A DNA stretch of 64,000 bases from Lumnitzera littorea (lineage: Eukaryota > Streptophyta > Magnoliopsida > Myrtales > Combretaceae). A model generated the notes under the pieces. The model was not told the origin of the DNA. It saw only the letters and a list, made by a program, of their open reading frames with translations, and did no database searches. Positions 47,341-59,499 of the stretch are shown here, one piece after another (position 1 is the stretch's first letter; each line of letters opens with the position of its first letter). The DNA lies in the NCBI GenBank assembly GCA_024138015.1, contig JAMXBB010000011.1, positions 78,916,873-78,980,872 of the forward strand, given 5' to 3'. A program made the position numbers and the translations under genes.

Positions 47341-48509
47341 GAGTGATCATAGTTGTATTAAAAGGTACAATCTTGAATATTAATTTTTGAAGTGTCATTA
47401 ATGTAATATTATTGCCCTTACATTATTTGGTTTGTTTTACTGAGTTGGCCATTTTATTTTTGGATGGATTCAAGTAGATTAAAGGATGGTGCCTCTATAT
47501 GCATGGAAGTCCAAGTATCTTTTTGCTTGACAGTCAAACTTGTTTTTTCTTGTTTATTTTGTAGTAATGAATAGAGCATTTAATTTTTCCTTTTCCTTTT
47601 TGTTGTATTTTTTTGTAGGAGCATTGTAAGCATTGGACATGGTATAGAAAGAAGATAGTTTGTAAGTGTATTTAACATAAACTCTTCCCGATATCTTAGG
47701 ATATACAATGTGTTTAGTGTTAAGTTTTAATTCCTCAACCTGAATCCTAAAAATTTATGATATAAATATTATAGATGGTTTGCCTTATAGTTTCCATGCA
47801 CCTTATATTGCTTGTTTTTGTTACCATTATTGGTTTACTATTCAAATTTTAGTATTGTTAGCAAAAGAAGCATTTAAACTCTTAATTTTGATTGATCAGT
47901 GTGAGCAAGAATAGTCTAAGAATGGAAAGAAGGGAAGATAAAAGTAGTGTATGATATTTGTAAGCCCCACAACTAATTACTCAAGGTTTTGATCGGCTGA
48001 AAGATCCGATCAAGCCTAAATTATAAACTATTGAGAGAAATATTAGTAAAAATGACCCCGTAAACGTGAATTTAAGAAAATAAGTAATAAATAGGAGACT
48101 ATAAAATTTTCAAATTTTAAGCATAATAATTGCTAATTACTGAAAAGGCAAAAAGTATAATCTAATAACTAATAAATTACTAAAGATAGATTATATGTCT
48201 ACTAAAAATTTTAGAATGACCAAAATAATAATCAGGAATGTTCACATGTACCTCATATGTATTTACGTGTAGATAAAAATACGCGAAATTACCTAAATTG
48301 GCCAAAAACTTAGTAAATAATTAAAGAAAATTATAAATTAATTGTGGAAAAATCAGAAAGAGTGTGGAATGATGCAAATTTGGTCGTAGCAAGTCAAAAC
48401 CTGAAAAAGAAAAATCAACCAATTAAATTAGAACAACACAAATGCCAAAAATCAAGGGATAAGGCAATTGTATTGTCCAATTTAATGCACAATAATTACA
48501 TTAAAGCTC

Positions 48510-48518
48510 TATAAATAG
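48510..48518 (+). promoter_or_regulatory. TATA box of LTR copy C
   Basis: CTCTATAAATAGCAAG lies about 550 bp from the left end and is identical to the motif in copy A. Confidence 0.6.
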
Positions 48519-48679
48519 CAAGAAAAATTTAGAAGCTCATTTGGACAGATACAAATCAGAGAAAATTAGGGAGAGGCGAAAATTGAGAGGAAAATTCGGT
48601 TTAGAAAAAAATTAGAAAAAACCGTGTAATTAGGACTTTCAAAGGGAACCCACACTAGACGAGCAGTTGGGAGTGAACG

Positions 48680-48704
48680 GCCACCACCACCACACGGTGG
48701 TGGC
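48680..48704 (+). repeat. Hairpin downstream of the LTR TATA box, copy C
   Basis: GCCACCACC pairs perfectly with GGTGGTGGC across a 7-nt loop. The arm is one base pair longer than in copy A. Confidence 0.7.
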
Positions 48705-50322
48705 AGTGCCCAGGCCTGCCGACAAGGCTACGGTGGCCGGAGCCACCCAAATCGGTGAGTCCAATTTCCAACCCGATTCTTGTGTAATTTTGTAAAAATA
48801 GTAAATATTATTATAAAATTATGAATTTTGTTATTATGAAATATTTTTGTATGTAGTTTGTAGAAAAAATATTATTTTGATTAAAATATGTCTCATGATA
48901 TAAGGTCCTTAAGAAATCATGCAAAACTGAACATGTTTCGGTTTAGAAATAAATGACTTTAGGAGTGTAGTTTCGAGCCCAAAATTTTTTTATAGATTAC
49001 CTAGATGATATAGAACAGTGCTATGAAGCTCGTTTTCAAAAATTAATTTTTGAAATTTTTAGATAATTTTTAGGCCTTAAATGAGGCATAAAATGGGTAA
49101 TTTAGGGTTAATTAAGTAATTAAATTATTAATTACTGATTTATTAAATAATTATATATGTTTTAGGATGTTGAAATCTGATGGAGTATGATACTTGTAGT
49201 ATTTAGGGTGTTAGATGTAATTATTAGGTTAATTATGTAGTAAATTAGTAATAGAAAAACATAGTAAATTATAAGTTAATTTTGTAAATTAGGATAATTA
49301 GGTGTAAAACTTGATCTAGGATGAATTTAGACATTTTGAAATGATAATTGATGTTTAGGGATGGTAATTAAAGTGATAGAAATATTAGAAATGCATTATG
49401 TACATAATAGGCAATAATGCATAATATGTAATTTTTGAAAATATAATAAATAGAAAATATTAGGATAAAAATTGATATTATATAAATAATAGGGATATAT
49501 AATAAATCTGATAAGAAACTTGAATTTATGTAATTATATGAAAAATGTACAAATTTCTCACATTAGTAGTGAATTCGGTACACTAATATGGATTTAGGTG
49601 TACCGGGTAAAATAATACTGACTAGGGGTAATGATGGTATTTAGGAGATCGGGAAGTAATGTGATTAATTTCACATTATGGGTTGAAATGGATTTCTAGG
49701 GTTGGAATCTAAAACATTACTTAGAAATCGAACTAAAACCTAATTTGAAAATCGATGCGAAAACCAAACCTGAACCTAACCCCAAACCCAGAATAATTGT
49801 AAAAAACTTAATACCTAGATAATTAGGCATATTAAACCTTAAACAAAACCTAACAATAAGCTTTTTAGGATAAAATGAACCTATCATAGTTATATGAAAA
49901 GCTGAAACCACGTTTGTGTTATAGGGATGATCGGCGATGGCCTGAGCAAATTGGACCTCGAGTTAGTGAGCGAGGAGTCAAGGTAAGTTGGGATCAATAC
50001 AATGCTGTATATTGGAGGCTTAAGATTATGCTTGTCTGTGCTTGCTAGATAGTTGAATATGTGCATGTACTTGATTATGGTTGATACTATGATTCTGTTT
50101 GTTGCTTTGGCATGTATTGTATGATTTGTATGAAATGATTAATCACCCTAAACTGGACTTAATCAAATATATGACCAGTAATCATAATCGGACATGCATG
50201 GCAACCCATTAAGGGAACTTAGACTCTCTGGCCAAATACCGATCCCTTCGAAAGGGATAGTGCAAGATTGCATAATGGTCCCTTCTTCATCCTCAGTCGA
50301 ACTAAGTGACAGGAGAGGAAGT

Positions 50323-51195
50323 TGTCACGCCCCGAACAAGAAGAGTCATAACAGTCCCGCCGTGTAAACTAATCTAAGATAGAAGCTGACCTCACAGCTG
50401 CTATCGTAGACGCAGTTTACACAAGGCGCACAACTCAACCAGCTTGAAATGTCTGTTCTGACATCTGTTAATATCCAAACCTGTGGTAGAGCTTTAACAA
50501 AATACTTGTTCTATACAATCTGTAGTTTAGTACTACAACAGTAATTATACAACATTTCACGTCCAAGGGTAAGGATTACAATCAGAGTCTTTTAAAAACC
50601 ACAGGTTATACGATTTATATACAATAAGTTAGAAAACTAGTGGGCTCCCAGGGAATTCCCATTTAGTTTTCTTCAAAACTTAAAGACAAAGCAAAAGCTC
50701 AGGTTCAGTTAAATTCCTCGTTCCTCACTTTCCCACACAGCAGCACACTAACCTGAGAACGTTGGTACCGGAACATCTTTTATCTTCACTCAGTACCTGC
50801 AAAAGAGTCTGTAGGGGTGTGAGCACAACTAGCTCAGTAAGTGGGGCGGAGTCAGAAGAGTACTATACAATCACAAATAAGGTTAATAATTATGATGAAA
50901 TGCAATGCAATCACTCAAATGAAAACATCGCACAGTGTTAACCGGTCCACTGTGAGGTTAGAGAAATTTCATCCGCTCCAACCCGGATTGAGGAGTTTCG
51001 TCGCGACTCAAGTTAAACCAAACCCGGGCTTGTGCAATGGAGAACACCCCCCTCCCAAGACCGCCTTCGAACCACGGCCCCCAACCTTGCCGCGACCTCC
51101 TCGCCTATCACTTAGTTCGACTAAGGATGGGGAAAGGACCATTTCAGCTATCCTCATCGAAGGAAGTCGGTGTTTGGCTTAACACTCTTAATCGT
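50323..51195 (-). mobile_element. Long LTR-like repeat, copy D (inverted 3' part)
   Basis: It begins TGTCACGCCCCG, the exact reverse complement of a CGGGGCGTGACA end. On the minus strand it follows the 3' third of the family: the GTGTAAACTAATCTAAGATAG region, CTCAGTAAGTGGGGC and AACCCGGATTGAGGAG. Because the outer terminus is intact and lies inside copy C, D appears to have inserted into C. It is cut off just before the N at 51197. Confidence 0.72.
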
Positions 51196-51196
51196 T

Positions 51197-51197
51197 N
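51197..51197. other. Ambiguous base N at a sequence junction
   Basis: The only non-ACGT base in the window lies where copy D ends and an unrelated retroelement begins. It may mark an assembly join. Confidence 0.9.
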
Positions 51198-54100
51198 TAG
51201 CTTAGTAACAAAGGAGCCTTATAAGTGGCCAAACAAGCAATCATACCGATCTATATTAGAAACTGTAGAGATGAGGTTCTCTGTGATGTGTTACCTATGA
51301 CTGCGTCTCATGTTCTACTTAGAAGACTATGGATGTTTCTTCTTAAGGTGATTTATGATGGAAGGAAGAACACTTGTTCATTAAAGCATGAAGGTAATAA
51401 GGTGAAGTTGAGCTCTATGACTGCCGAATAAGTTAAAACCATGCAAGCACAACTTAGCTAAGTTTTGAAGAAGGAGGCTTTGGTAATAACCCAAGCTAAA
51501 CTAAGTAAAGAAATGAAACTTGATGAACTAGCCTTTCTACTGTTTAGAAGGTTACTTGAAATGAAAGAATTAAATGAGGAACTACTACCTACCAAGGTGA
51601 AAGCCTTGCTAGATGGGTTTGCTGACCTGTTCCCTAGTGAACTACTAGAAGGTCTACTTCTGATAAGAGGAATTAAACATGCAATAGAACTATAGCTAAG
51701 GGTCGCACTACCAAACAAGCCTACATATAAGCTGAATCTTGAATAGGCTATCGAGCTATAGAGGTAGGTTGATGAATTGATAAAGAGAGGATATGTCCGA
51801 GAATCTCTAAGCCTATGTGCCATGTTAGCTCTGTTAGTGCCAAAGAAGGATGGTAAATGGAGGATGTATGTAGATAGCTGAGCTATTAATTGTATCATCA
51901 TCAAATACATGTACCATATTCCTAGGCTTGATAACATGCTCGACGAGTTGCATAGAGCAAGAATCTTTTTGGAGATTGAACTCAAGTCAGGATATCATTA
52001 AATTAGAATGCGAGAAGGAGATGTATGGAAGACCGTGTTCAAAACCTGCAATGGATTGTATGAGTGGTTAGTGATGCAATTTGGGCTGTCAAATGTGCTG
52101 AGCACATTAATAAGGTTGATGAACCATGTGCTTAGAGAACTAATTAGGAAGTTTGTTATTGTATATTTTGATGATATTCTTATCTATAGTATTAACCTGA
52201 AGACTCATTATGAGCATCTCCAAGTTGTTTTCTCAAAACTTTAAAATGTAAAACTTTATCATAATTTGAAGAAGTGTGACTTCTATCGACCCAAAGTAAT
52301 CTTCTTAGGATATGTTGTAAGTGATGGTTGTATATTAGTAGATGAAGAGAAGGTAAAGGCCATTATTGAGTGGCCTGTACCGACCTATTCTGCTGACATG
52401 CAAAGCTTCCATTGCCTAACATCATTCTATTATCAATTTATAAGGAACTTCAATACTATTGTGGCCCCACTTACCAAACTATCAAAGAAAAATGTTGAAT
52501 TCAGGTAGAGAGAGAAAGGGTAAAGGAGTTTTGAGGAGGTTAAGATGAAGTTGACTACTATACCGTCTTAGCTCTTTCAAGCTTTAACAAAGTGTTTGAA
52601 ATAAGTGTAACACATCTAGACTAGACATAAGAGTCGTGCTAATGTAAGAGGAGCAAGCTATTGCCTATTTCAGTGAAAAGTTTCGATGAGCCACACACAA
52701 CTACTTTATATATGACAAGGAGCTTTACTCCTTGATTTAAGCTCTCACAATCTAGCAAGCTTATTTATTTCCCAAAGAATTTGTGATCTATACAGACCAT
52801 GAATTATTGAGGTGTCTAAAGAGCCAACCTAAGTTGTCTAGAGACAAGCTAAGTAGGTTGAGTTTATGGAAAGGTTCTCATATGTTGTCAAGTATAAGAA
52901 TGATAAGAACAATGTAATGATCGATGCCATATCACGATGACATGCCCTCTTGACTAAGCTTCAAACCAAATTACTTGGTTTCATTTTTATTAAGAGTCTC
53001 CATGCTGAAGCTCCAACATTTTGGACCAATCTATTCTTGATGCGAAGATGGTTGGGCTATTGATAATTATCACAAGGAGGACGAATACTTGTTTAGAAGA
53101 GGAAAATTATGTATCTCGACCTAATCCATAAGAGAGTTGTTGGTGCATGAGGCACATGAAGGAAGATTATCAGGTCATTTTGGAAAGGCTCCAACTTATG
53201 AGGTGCTTAACTTAAGATTCTTTTGGCTTAAGATGATGAAGGATGTGCAATCATTAATAGAGAGATGTACAGCTTACTGTAGAGCAAAAAGTCAACCAAG
53301 TAATCACCTTACTTGTCATTTCCCATCTGAACTAAGCCATGGTCTAAACTAAGTATGGACTTTGTGTTGGGTTTGCCAAGGATGTCTTGAAGGAAAAACT
53401 CCATCATGGTGGTCGTAGATCAGTTTAGTAAGATGGTACACTTTGTGTGTAATCGAACTAATGATGCTTCGGCTCTGTCTTTTCTCTTTTTGCAAGAAGT
53501 GGTCAAGCTACATAGAGTGCCAAGAACTATAGTGTTTGATTAAGACCTCAAGTTCTTCAACCATTTTTGGAGGACCCTTTAGAAGCAACTTGGAACTAAA
53601 CTACTGTTCAATACATCCTGCCACCTACAAATAGATGGATAGACTGAGGTCATTAACTGGACCTCAGAAACCCTACTACGAGTGACCATTAGAAGAAACC
53701 CAATTGATTAGGACATGCGCTTGCCAATCATTAAGTTCACCTACAATAGGGCAGCTTATAGTGTTACCGAAAAGTCACCCTTTAAGGTCGCCTATGGATA
53801 TAATCTTAAGCTATCAATTGACTTGATTGCCCCATCCAACTGACCTGAAGACCTTCAAGTTATTAAAAGATCTAAAGCCATCTAAGTAATGCACCAGAAA
53901 GTTGTGGGCCACTTAACTTGAGTTGCCTCTAAGCTCAAAAGAAAAGGCTAAGGATGAAGGATTAGAAGATTTCAACCCGGTGATCTAATGTGGATTCACC
54001 TCAATAAGGATTGATTCCCCCACCTTAGAAAAAGCAAGTTGTCTCCACAAGCAGATGGACCATCTAGGGTGATCGAAGAGATCAATCCAAATGCTTATAA

Positions 54101-54200
54101 AGTTGAATTGCCAGAAGGGTATAGAGTCTCCAACACCCTTAACGTCGTTAATCTCCAACCTTATGTCCCGAGGATGAGTTACCTAGTGCCAAATAAGATT
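51198..54200 (+). pseudogene. Decayed Ty3/gypsy pol (protease end to integrase)
   Basis: The protease-to-RT linker (DEVLCDVLPMTASHVLLRRL) lies near 51260-51330. RT covers 51690-52508, with YEWLVMQFGLSN, VYFDDILIY (catalytic Asp pair kept) and KCDFYRPKVIFLGYVV. A poorly preserved RNase H follows to about 52,940 (SYVVKYKNDKNNV near its end). Integrase begins near 53137 with EAHEGRLSGHFGK and FFWLKMMKDVQ, and its core pieces reach about 53,870. A GPY/F-like C-terminus lies near 54090-54170. Stops and frameshifts occur throughout. Protein similarity and the shared block downstream suggest the same family as the 2.1-3.7 kb remnant. Gag and the left LTR are missing at the N junction. Confidence 0.85.
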
Positions 54201-54780
54201 TGATCCTAAATCTCAATCAACTTGAAGGGGATGATAAGGATTAAGGGCCGATCACACGATTCCGATGGCAAGGCCTTGTTTCCTTGTTTTGTCAAACTAT
54301 TAAGAAGTATCTAACTCTAAAAGAGGAGCTATTCGTCTGAGCCGACTTGACATATCTCCTAAGCTCCTCCGAATTCACCTTCTTGCATTAGGAAGACAAA
54401 GAAGGCCTTGACATTACATAGTTGAATGATGTCTGAGATCAAGCTGCTTTATCACCGAGCTAATCTGCCAAGGCCAACTTACCTCCTCTTGAGCTCGGTC
54501 TGCTAGACTGCCCTTTACTAAGCTAGGGTCCTCAAGCTATTGAGCTGCCGACTTGAGGATGACCTAACTAGCCTAGCTTTGCTTGACATTTAGTTCCTGT
54601 TTAGACCATTAGAATGAAAAGTAGACACGTATACTATCTTTTGACATTCGTACTTTCATTTGTTAGGATATTCCTTTTGTTTGTTCATAGATCTACCCTT
54701 GTATATTGTTTGTTTTTCTTCCTTAAGAAAGAATCCTTTTTGTCATTTCTAGTAACCTAGGACTTATCCTAATGGAGCTA

Positions 54781-57700
54781 TGTGAGCCTCATATTTAATA
54801 AATAGGAATTAAATGGGTAAAGTTAAAATATCAATAAAACTAACTCGATTAAACTAAAAATTTATGTATAGGCTCGAAACATTAGTCGAGAAGACTCCAT
54901 GGACCTAGTTATTAAAAATATAATAAAATAATAATAATATAGTTAAAATAGTACAATTTAACTATATTATGTATTATTTATTATAATTGTGTAAAAATAA
55001 GTCTTGTTAATTTGTAAACTTTTAGAGATAAATTATATATGCAATAAAATTACTATGGGAAATAAAATAACACATGGAATATATATGTGTTTATGTGTGT
55101 CATATGTAATTTTTAGGTATATACGTATATCCGTAATTAGCTAAAATATGCTAATATTCATATTTTGGGCCAAAATAACATAAGAAAATCAATAAAAATT
55201 ATAAGGACACTTAAAACAATTGGAAATTTATCAATTTAGGCGTATGGAATCAAGTGGACAATTGTTGGAGTTTTGAAGCTAAATTAATATGCAAAAGGAC
55301 ATGATATTTAAGCTTAAGAATTAGAGGAGAGAGAAAGAAAATCCATTTTAACATCTAAACAACTTGGAAAATTCAGAAAACACTCTCCAACATTTAGTTT
55401 ATGCAAATTAGGATTTGGGAAATTAAGTGGGGAATTTGAAGATCAAAGACACAAATTAGGAAAAATTGTACACAAAATAGGTATAATTTGAGCAATAGAA
55501 GGTATAGAAGCTTAGGGGATTACTGGAGCTCAACCACCACCACCACCACCACCACCAAAAAGCATACCCACTACTTAGAGCTATCGATAAGGAGGGAGTA
55601 GTCATAGGTGGCCAGAGGTCCATTTTCTAATGATGTCCAATTTCAACCGAATTTTAAGTAATTTATTAAAAATATAAAAATGCCTAAAAATTATAAAAAG
55701 AAATTATTCCTACATATTTTCGTGTAAAGAATTTAGGGAAAATATCATTTTGTCTAAATTTAATAGATATCATATACGTTCTTAAGAAATCAGAGAAATC
55801 AGATAATTTTTGAAGTTAAAATAAATACGGCAAATGACGTAGTTTCCACTTCAAAGTTTTTCTATAAACTATCTTAAACTAATATTTAATTACTATGTGA
55901 AAGTTTTTATGAAACTATTTTCTGTATTTTTATTTGGTTTTTAAGTCCTAAATTACGCCTAAAAGTGTTTTTAGTAAAAAAAAAAATAGTATATTTCTTT
56001 TAACAACCCATTTGGATTTTGAGCTTGGTTCATTATTAAAATACTTACACTTATCTAGAGTGGTTGGATTAAGTAGAAGGGTAAGGAGTGATAGAAAATC
56101 GCCATTTAGTATTTATAAGTAAATTTGGTAACTTGTGGATTTTATTGAAATTGAAAATTTGATAAACTATGATGTACTGAATAAGGGGTTAGGACGTAAT
56201 GAAGCTGAAGAAGGTTGCTTGAAGTATTATTTACTGTTTTAAATTGATCTCATGATTGTAACTTGAAAGAAAAGTAAGTAAATTAACTAATTAGGGGATA
56301 TTGATTAAGGGCAAATGATAGCTCAAAGGATTATGTGAATGAATTTTCCATTAGAATGATACTTAGAGAGTGGGTTAGAACAAAATTTATGAATAAAATG
56401 TAAAAATAAGGGATTTAGAAGTTTGGTTAGATTATGATTTTATTAAAAATTCTATAGATAATAGAGTTAGAGGGTAGCTCAAGGAGTTGTTTAATAAAGA
56501 GCTTCACTTGGAGAAGTTTATAAATTGTTTCAGAGAATAAAATTAATGTAACAAACGATGCCTATGTAGCTTAGAGAATAACTTAGACGATTTTTGACTA
56601 AATAAAACTATTATAAAATCACTCAGAACCTAACTTAGAGAATTTAGCAATTTAGGGTTATTAGTAAAAGTCAATGAATGGTCAAGAAATTATGATTTTT
56701 AAGTAGAAATAACTTATGAAATTTATAACTAAACAACCAAAAACATATAAAACAAACTAATGACTAATGAATTAAGACTCGAAAACTAATCTATTTTGTA
56801 TTTTTAGGAATAATTTAAGAACAAGGAGGTAACGATATGAAGTAGTTACTAGTAAGTGCAAGAAAGTTGGGATCGATGCTTCATGACATGTTAAAGTATC
56901 ATATCAGGACACTTAGAGAACTAAGAATGCTTGTCTATGGTTGTAGTTAGATTGTTTATGCACGTACTATGTGTATGCTTGTGATACTAATTGATGATTG
57001 GGAGTTGAACTCCAAGTGCTATTTTTTGCTTGAATATATATTATGTCTAATATGTATGAACTTGGTTACTCTCCTTATAACATGGACTAATCTTAAGTTA
57101 ACTAAGGTCTATCCTGACATTCACAAACTCAATAAGGGTAACAATTAGGTTGTTAGACTAAATACCGATAATTTAATGAGGATAGTAGAAATGGTTCTTT
57201 TTCCACCTTTTGTCGAACTAAGTGATAGGAGAAGGAGTCGCAGTAAGGTTGAGAACTATGATTCGAATATTGTCTAGGAAGGAGGGTGTTCTCCATCACA
57301 CAAGCTCAGATTTAATCTAATAGTATCGCATTGAAACTCTTCAAAATCTAAGTTAGAGTGGATGAAATTTCTCTAACTTCATAATGAACCAGTTAAACAT
57401 TATGTAATGATCTATCATTTGCTTATTACATTATTACATTTGCACATAATTAATGATTGAACAACCGTATTTATTAATGTACTCTTATGATTCCATCCCT
57501 TTTTATTAAGCTAGTGACCTTACATCTCAATAAATTATTTTGCAGGTATGAAGTAGTACTTGAAGATGTCATGTTACAATTGTTTGCATGTTAGTTCCAA
57601 TGGCCCAAGAAGTGAAGTGTTGAAGTCTAATGAATGGATCAAAGCTTATGTTACTTTTGTTTTTCTTTTGTGGGAAGATTATAAGGTCTTCCTAAGAGGC

Positions 57701-58033
57701 CTTATAGTCTTTGTTAGCTCGTTGATATATCTATTATATGTAAAGTAATCCTCTTGTAGAGATGTACAAAACTTTTGAAAACTTTAGAACTTCCGATATG
57801 TATAAGACTATGTAAAAGATCTAAACTATCTTTAGATATGAAAGATATATTTTATAAAGTGTTACTCCATAGGTTTATTTACTACAGGTGCTCATGTAAC
57901 TACTTCAAAACTAGTTGAGTAGTCATTCTTCTTGTGTAGACTACATCTATGTTAGTAGCTAATAAAAGTAGCCTTTAGCCTAAATTGGCTTACACGGTAA
58001 AACTGTTACAACTCCTCGAGTTTAGGGTGTAAT
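54781..58033 (+). mobile_element. Long LTR-like repeat, copy E (3.25 kb, diverged)
   Basis: It starts TGTGAGCCTC, compared with TGTAAGCCCC in A. The order of motifs is as in A: AATATCAATAAAACTAACTCG, a (CCA)n tract in place of the hairpin (55533-55557), TCGAACTAAGTGATAGGAG, CACACAAGCTCAGATTTAAT, TCTCTAACTTCATAATGAACC, and the end ACACGGTAAAACTGTTACAA. The right end is near 58033 (GGGTGTAA). It lies between the pol remnant (51.2-54.2 kb) and that element's presumed LTR end (58.16 kb), so it probably inserted into that LTR. Confidence 0.65.
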
Positions 58034-58154
58034 GGGCCATATAAATATCTACAATGTACGTTAGCTGCAAGAGTTCACTAGATAGAATATTCAATATACT
58101 TTCCTTTTTTTATTTTTTTTATTTTAGCTAAGTAATTTTACTTGCTTAGTCTCT

Positions 58155-58310
58155 TTACTCTTATCAATCCCTTTAGTAAGGATTGTGGCAAGTAACTCAC
58201 CTAACTTAGACCAATGCGTCATATCTAGCAAGTTAGCTGATCCATGTGTGGTTTTATGGTACGTCATATTCGTAGAGCTAGCACTTCGTTTGCTAAACCA
58301 TTGAATTTCA
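58155..58310 (+). repeat. Repeat block shared with 4325-4470
   Basis: CTTTAGTAAGGATTGTGGCA, then AAGTAACTCACC and TTTGCTAAACC, mirrors the block near 4.3-4.5 kb in the same order. It is probably the end of the 3' LTR of the 51.2-54.2 kb element, displaced by copy E. Confidence 0.55.
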
Positions 58311-58529
58311 TTTGTTCTTCAAATTGTCTTGAGGTCCGAACCCATCCAAGTTCGCGTGATATTGGAAGCTATATGTCACCCTTCCCGATGATCCATATCA
58401 CGATCTCTCTCTCTCTTTGAACCATAAGCCAACATCACATAACCAACTTCAAACACCACTACATAAATCTGGTGCCTCAGAATACTTATGCACTTCAAAA
58501 CACTTGCTCCTAAAAACACCACCTTACAA

Positions 58530-58532
<3 letters not shown>

Positions 58533-58566
<34 letters not shown>
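58533..58566. repeat. (TC)17 microsatellite
   Basis: An uninterrupted TC run, read directly. Confidence 0.95.
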
Positions 58567-58569
<3 letters not shown>

Positions 58570-58846
58570 CCACGCAAAACACTCACTATACATGAACCTA
58601 AATCCATCATAACACTCGTGCATTACCACTAAGCCACAAATTTATTAAACACAAAGACGTATACAGTTACCTTCTTAGATTTATGACCATTGTAGAATTC
58701 GCTTAAGCTTTTTTGTTTTCTATACACTCTTGACTATAATGCTCCTCATAAGACCAACTGACTCCTTTGTCTTAGATTTAAGTGTTGACCTTTATTTTCT
58801 CCTTAGAAACACAAAGCTAGACTTCTTCTTTTCAATTTTATTTTAG

Positions 58847-58868
58847 TCTCTCTCTCTCTCTCTCTCTT
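58847..58868. repeat. (TC)11 microsatellite
   Basis: An uninterrupted TC run followed by T and A homopolymers. Confidence 0.9.
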
Positions 58869-59499
58869 TTAAAAAAAACCAAGTTATCATGATACTGGGT
58901 TTATTGTGAAGTAGTCTTGGGCGATGGTGGCTGTATGGCGATGGTGGCCTACAATAATTGTGCAATAGTGGTAGGTTTGCTGTGAAGAAGATAACATGGC
59001 TATGGTGGGTCTTTTTTACTTAAAATTGGGATTCTTAGCTTCCACGAAGGAATTCTAATTCCTAATTTTTAGGAATTGAGATTTCTTAAGAATTGCAATG
59101 AAGGAAAGTGAACATGATAACAAGGGGAGTAAGGAATACTAAGGGAATTGAATAAACGGTTAAATTAGAAATCTTCTCTCATTTGATCCTCAATTCCATT
59201 TTAAGATACATCTTCAAAATGGTAGAGATGTAGGATTCTACACAAAAAGGGGCAAGTTGGAAAAAAGAAAAGGTAATATTCCAGAGATGATAAAAATTAT
59301 TATAATTTTGAAGTTAAATTTTTGAAAAATTCTAAAGATTTAAAGATGACTATTGAGTCCTTTTTATTTTTTGGCACAAATAAGGTGAACTTTAATTATA
59401 AAATCAAGGATCTGAGTAAATTATGTAATCTTATTACAAACCCAAGAGTCAGTAAAAGAAGGTAAATCATGTTGAAGAACAGCAACTAGAGAAAAAGGG

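Larger units (their letters stand above)
47959..50322 (+). mobile_element. Long LTR-like repeat, copy C (3' part cut off)
   Basis: It starts TGTAAGCCCCACAAC and follows copy A closely for about 2.36 kb, including TTTTTGTATGTAGTTTGTAG, GTGTAGTTTCGAG and CAAAACCTAACAATAAGC. It stops at AAGTGACAGGAGAGGAAGT, where copy D begins in the opposite direction. Of the five copies, C looks closest to A by eye. Confidence 0.78.
58311..59499. other. Gene-free segment with CT microsatellites
   Basis: No coding frame stands out. CT runs lie at 58404-58417, 58533-58566 and 58847-58868. The last ~600 bp are AT-rich with no recognisable family. Confidence 0.5.

Noticed and set aside
50841..51182. 113-codon open frame
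   Set aside because: It lies in LTR copy D, and the protein has no motif; open by chance in less AT-rich DNA.
51458..51985. 175-codon Ser-rich open frame on the minus strand
   Set aside because: It is the antisense shadow of the Ty3/gypsy RT region; serine runs reflect the reverse of Glu/Lys codons.
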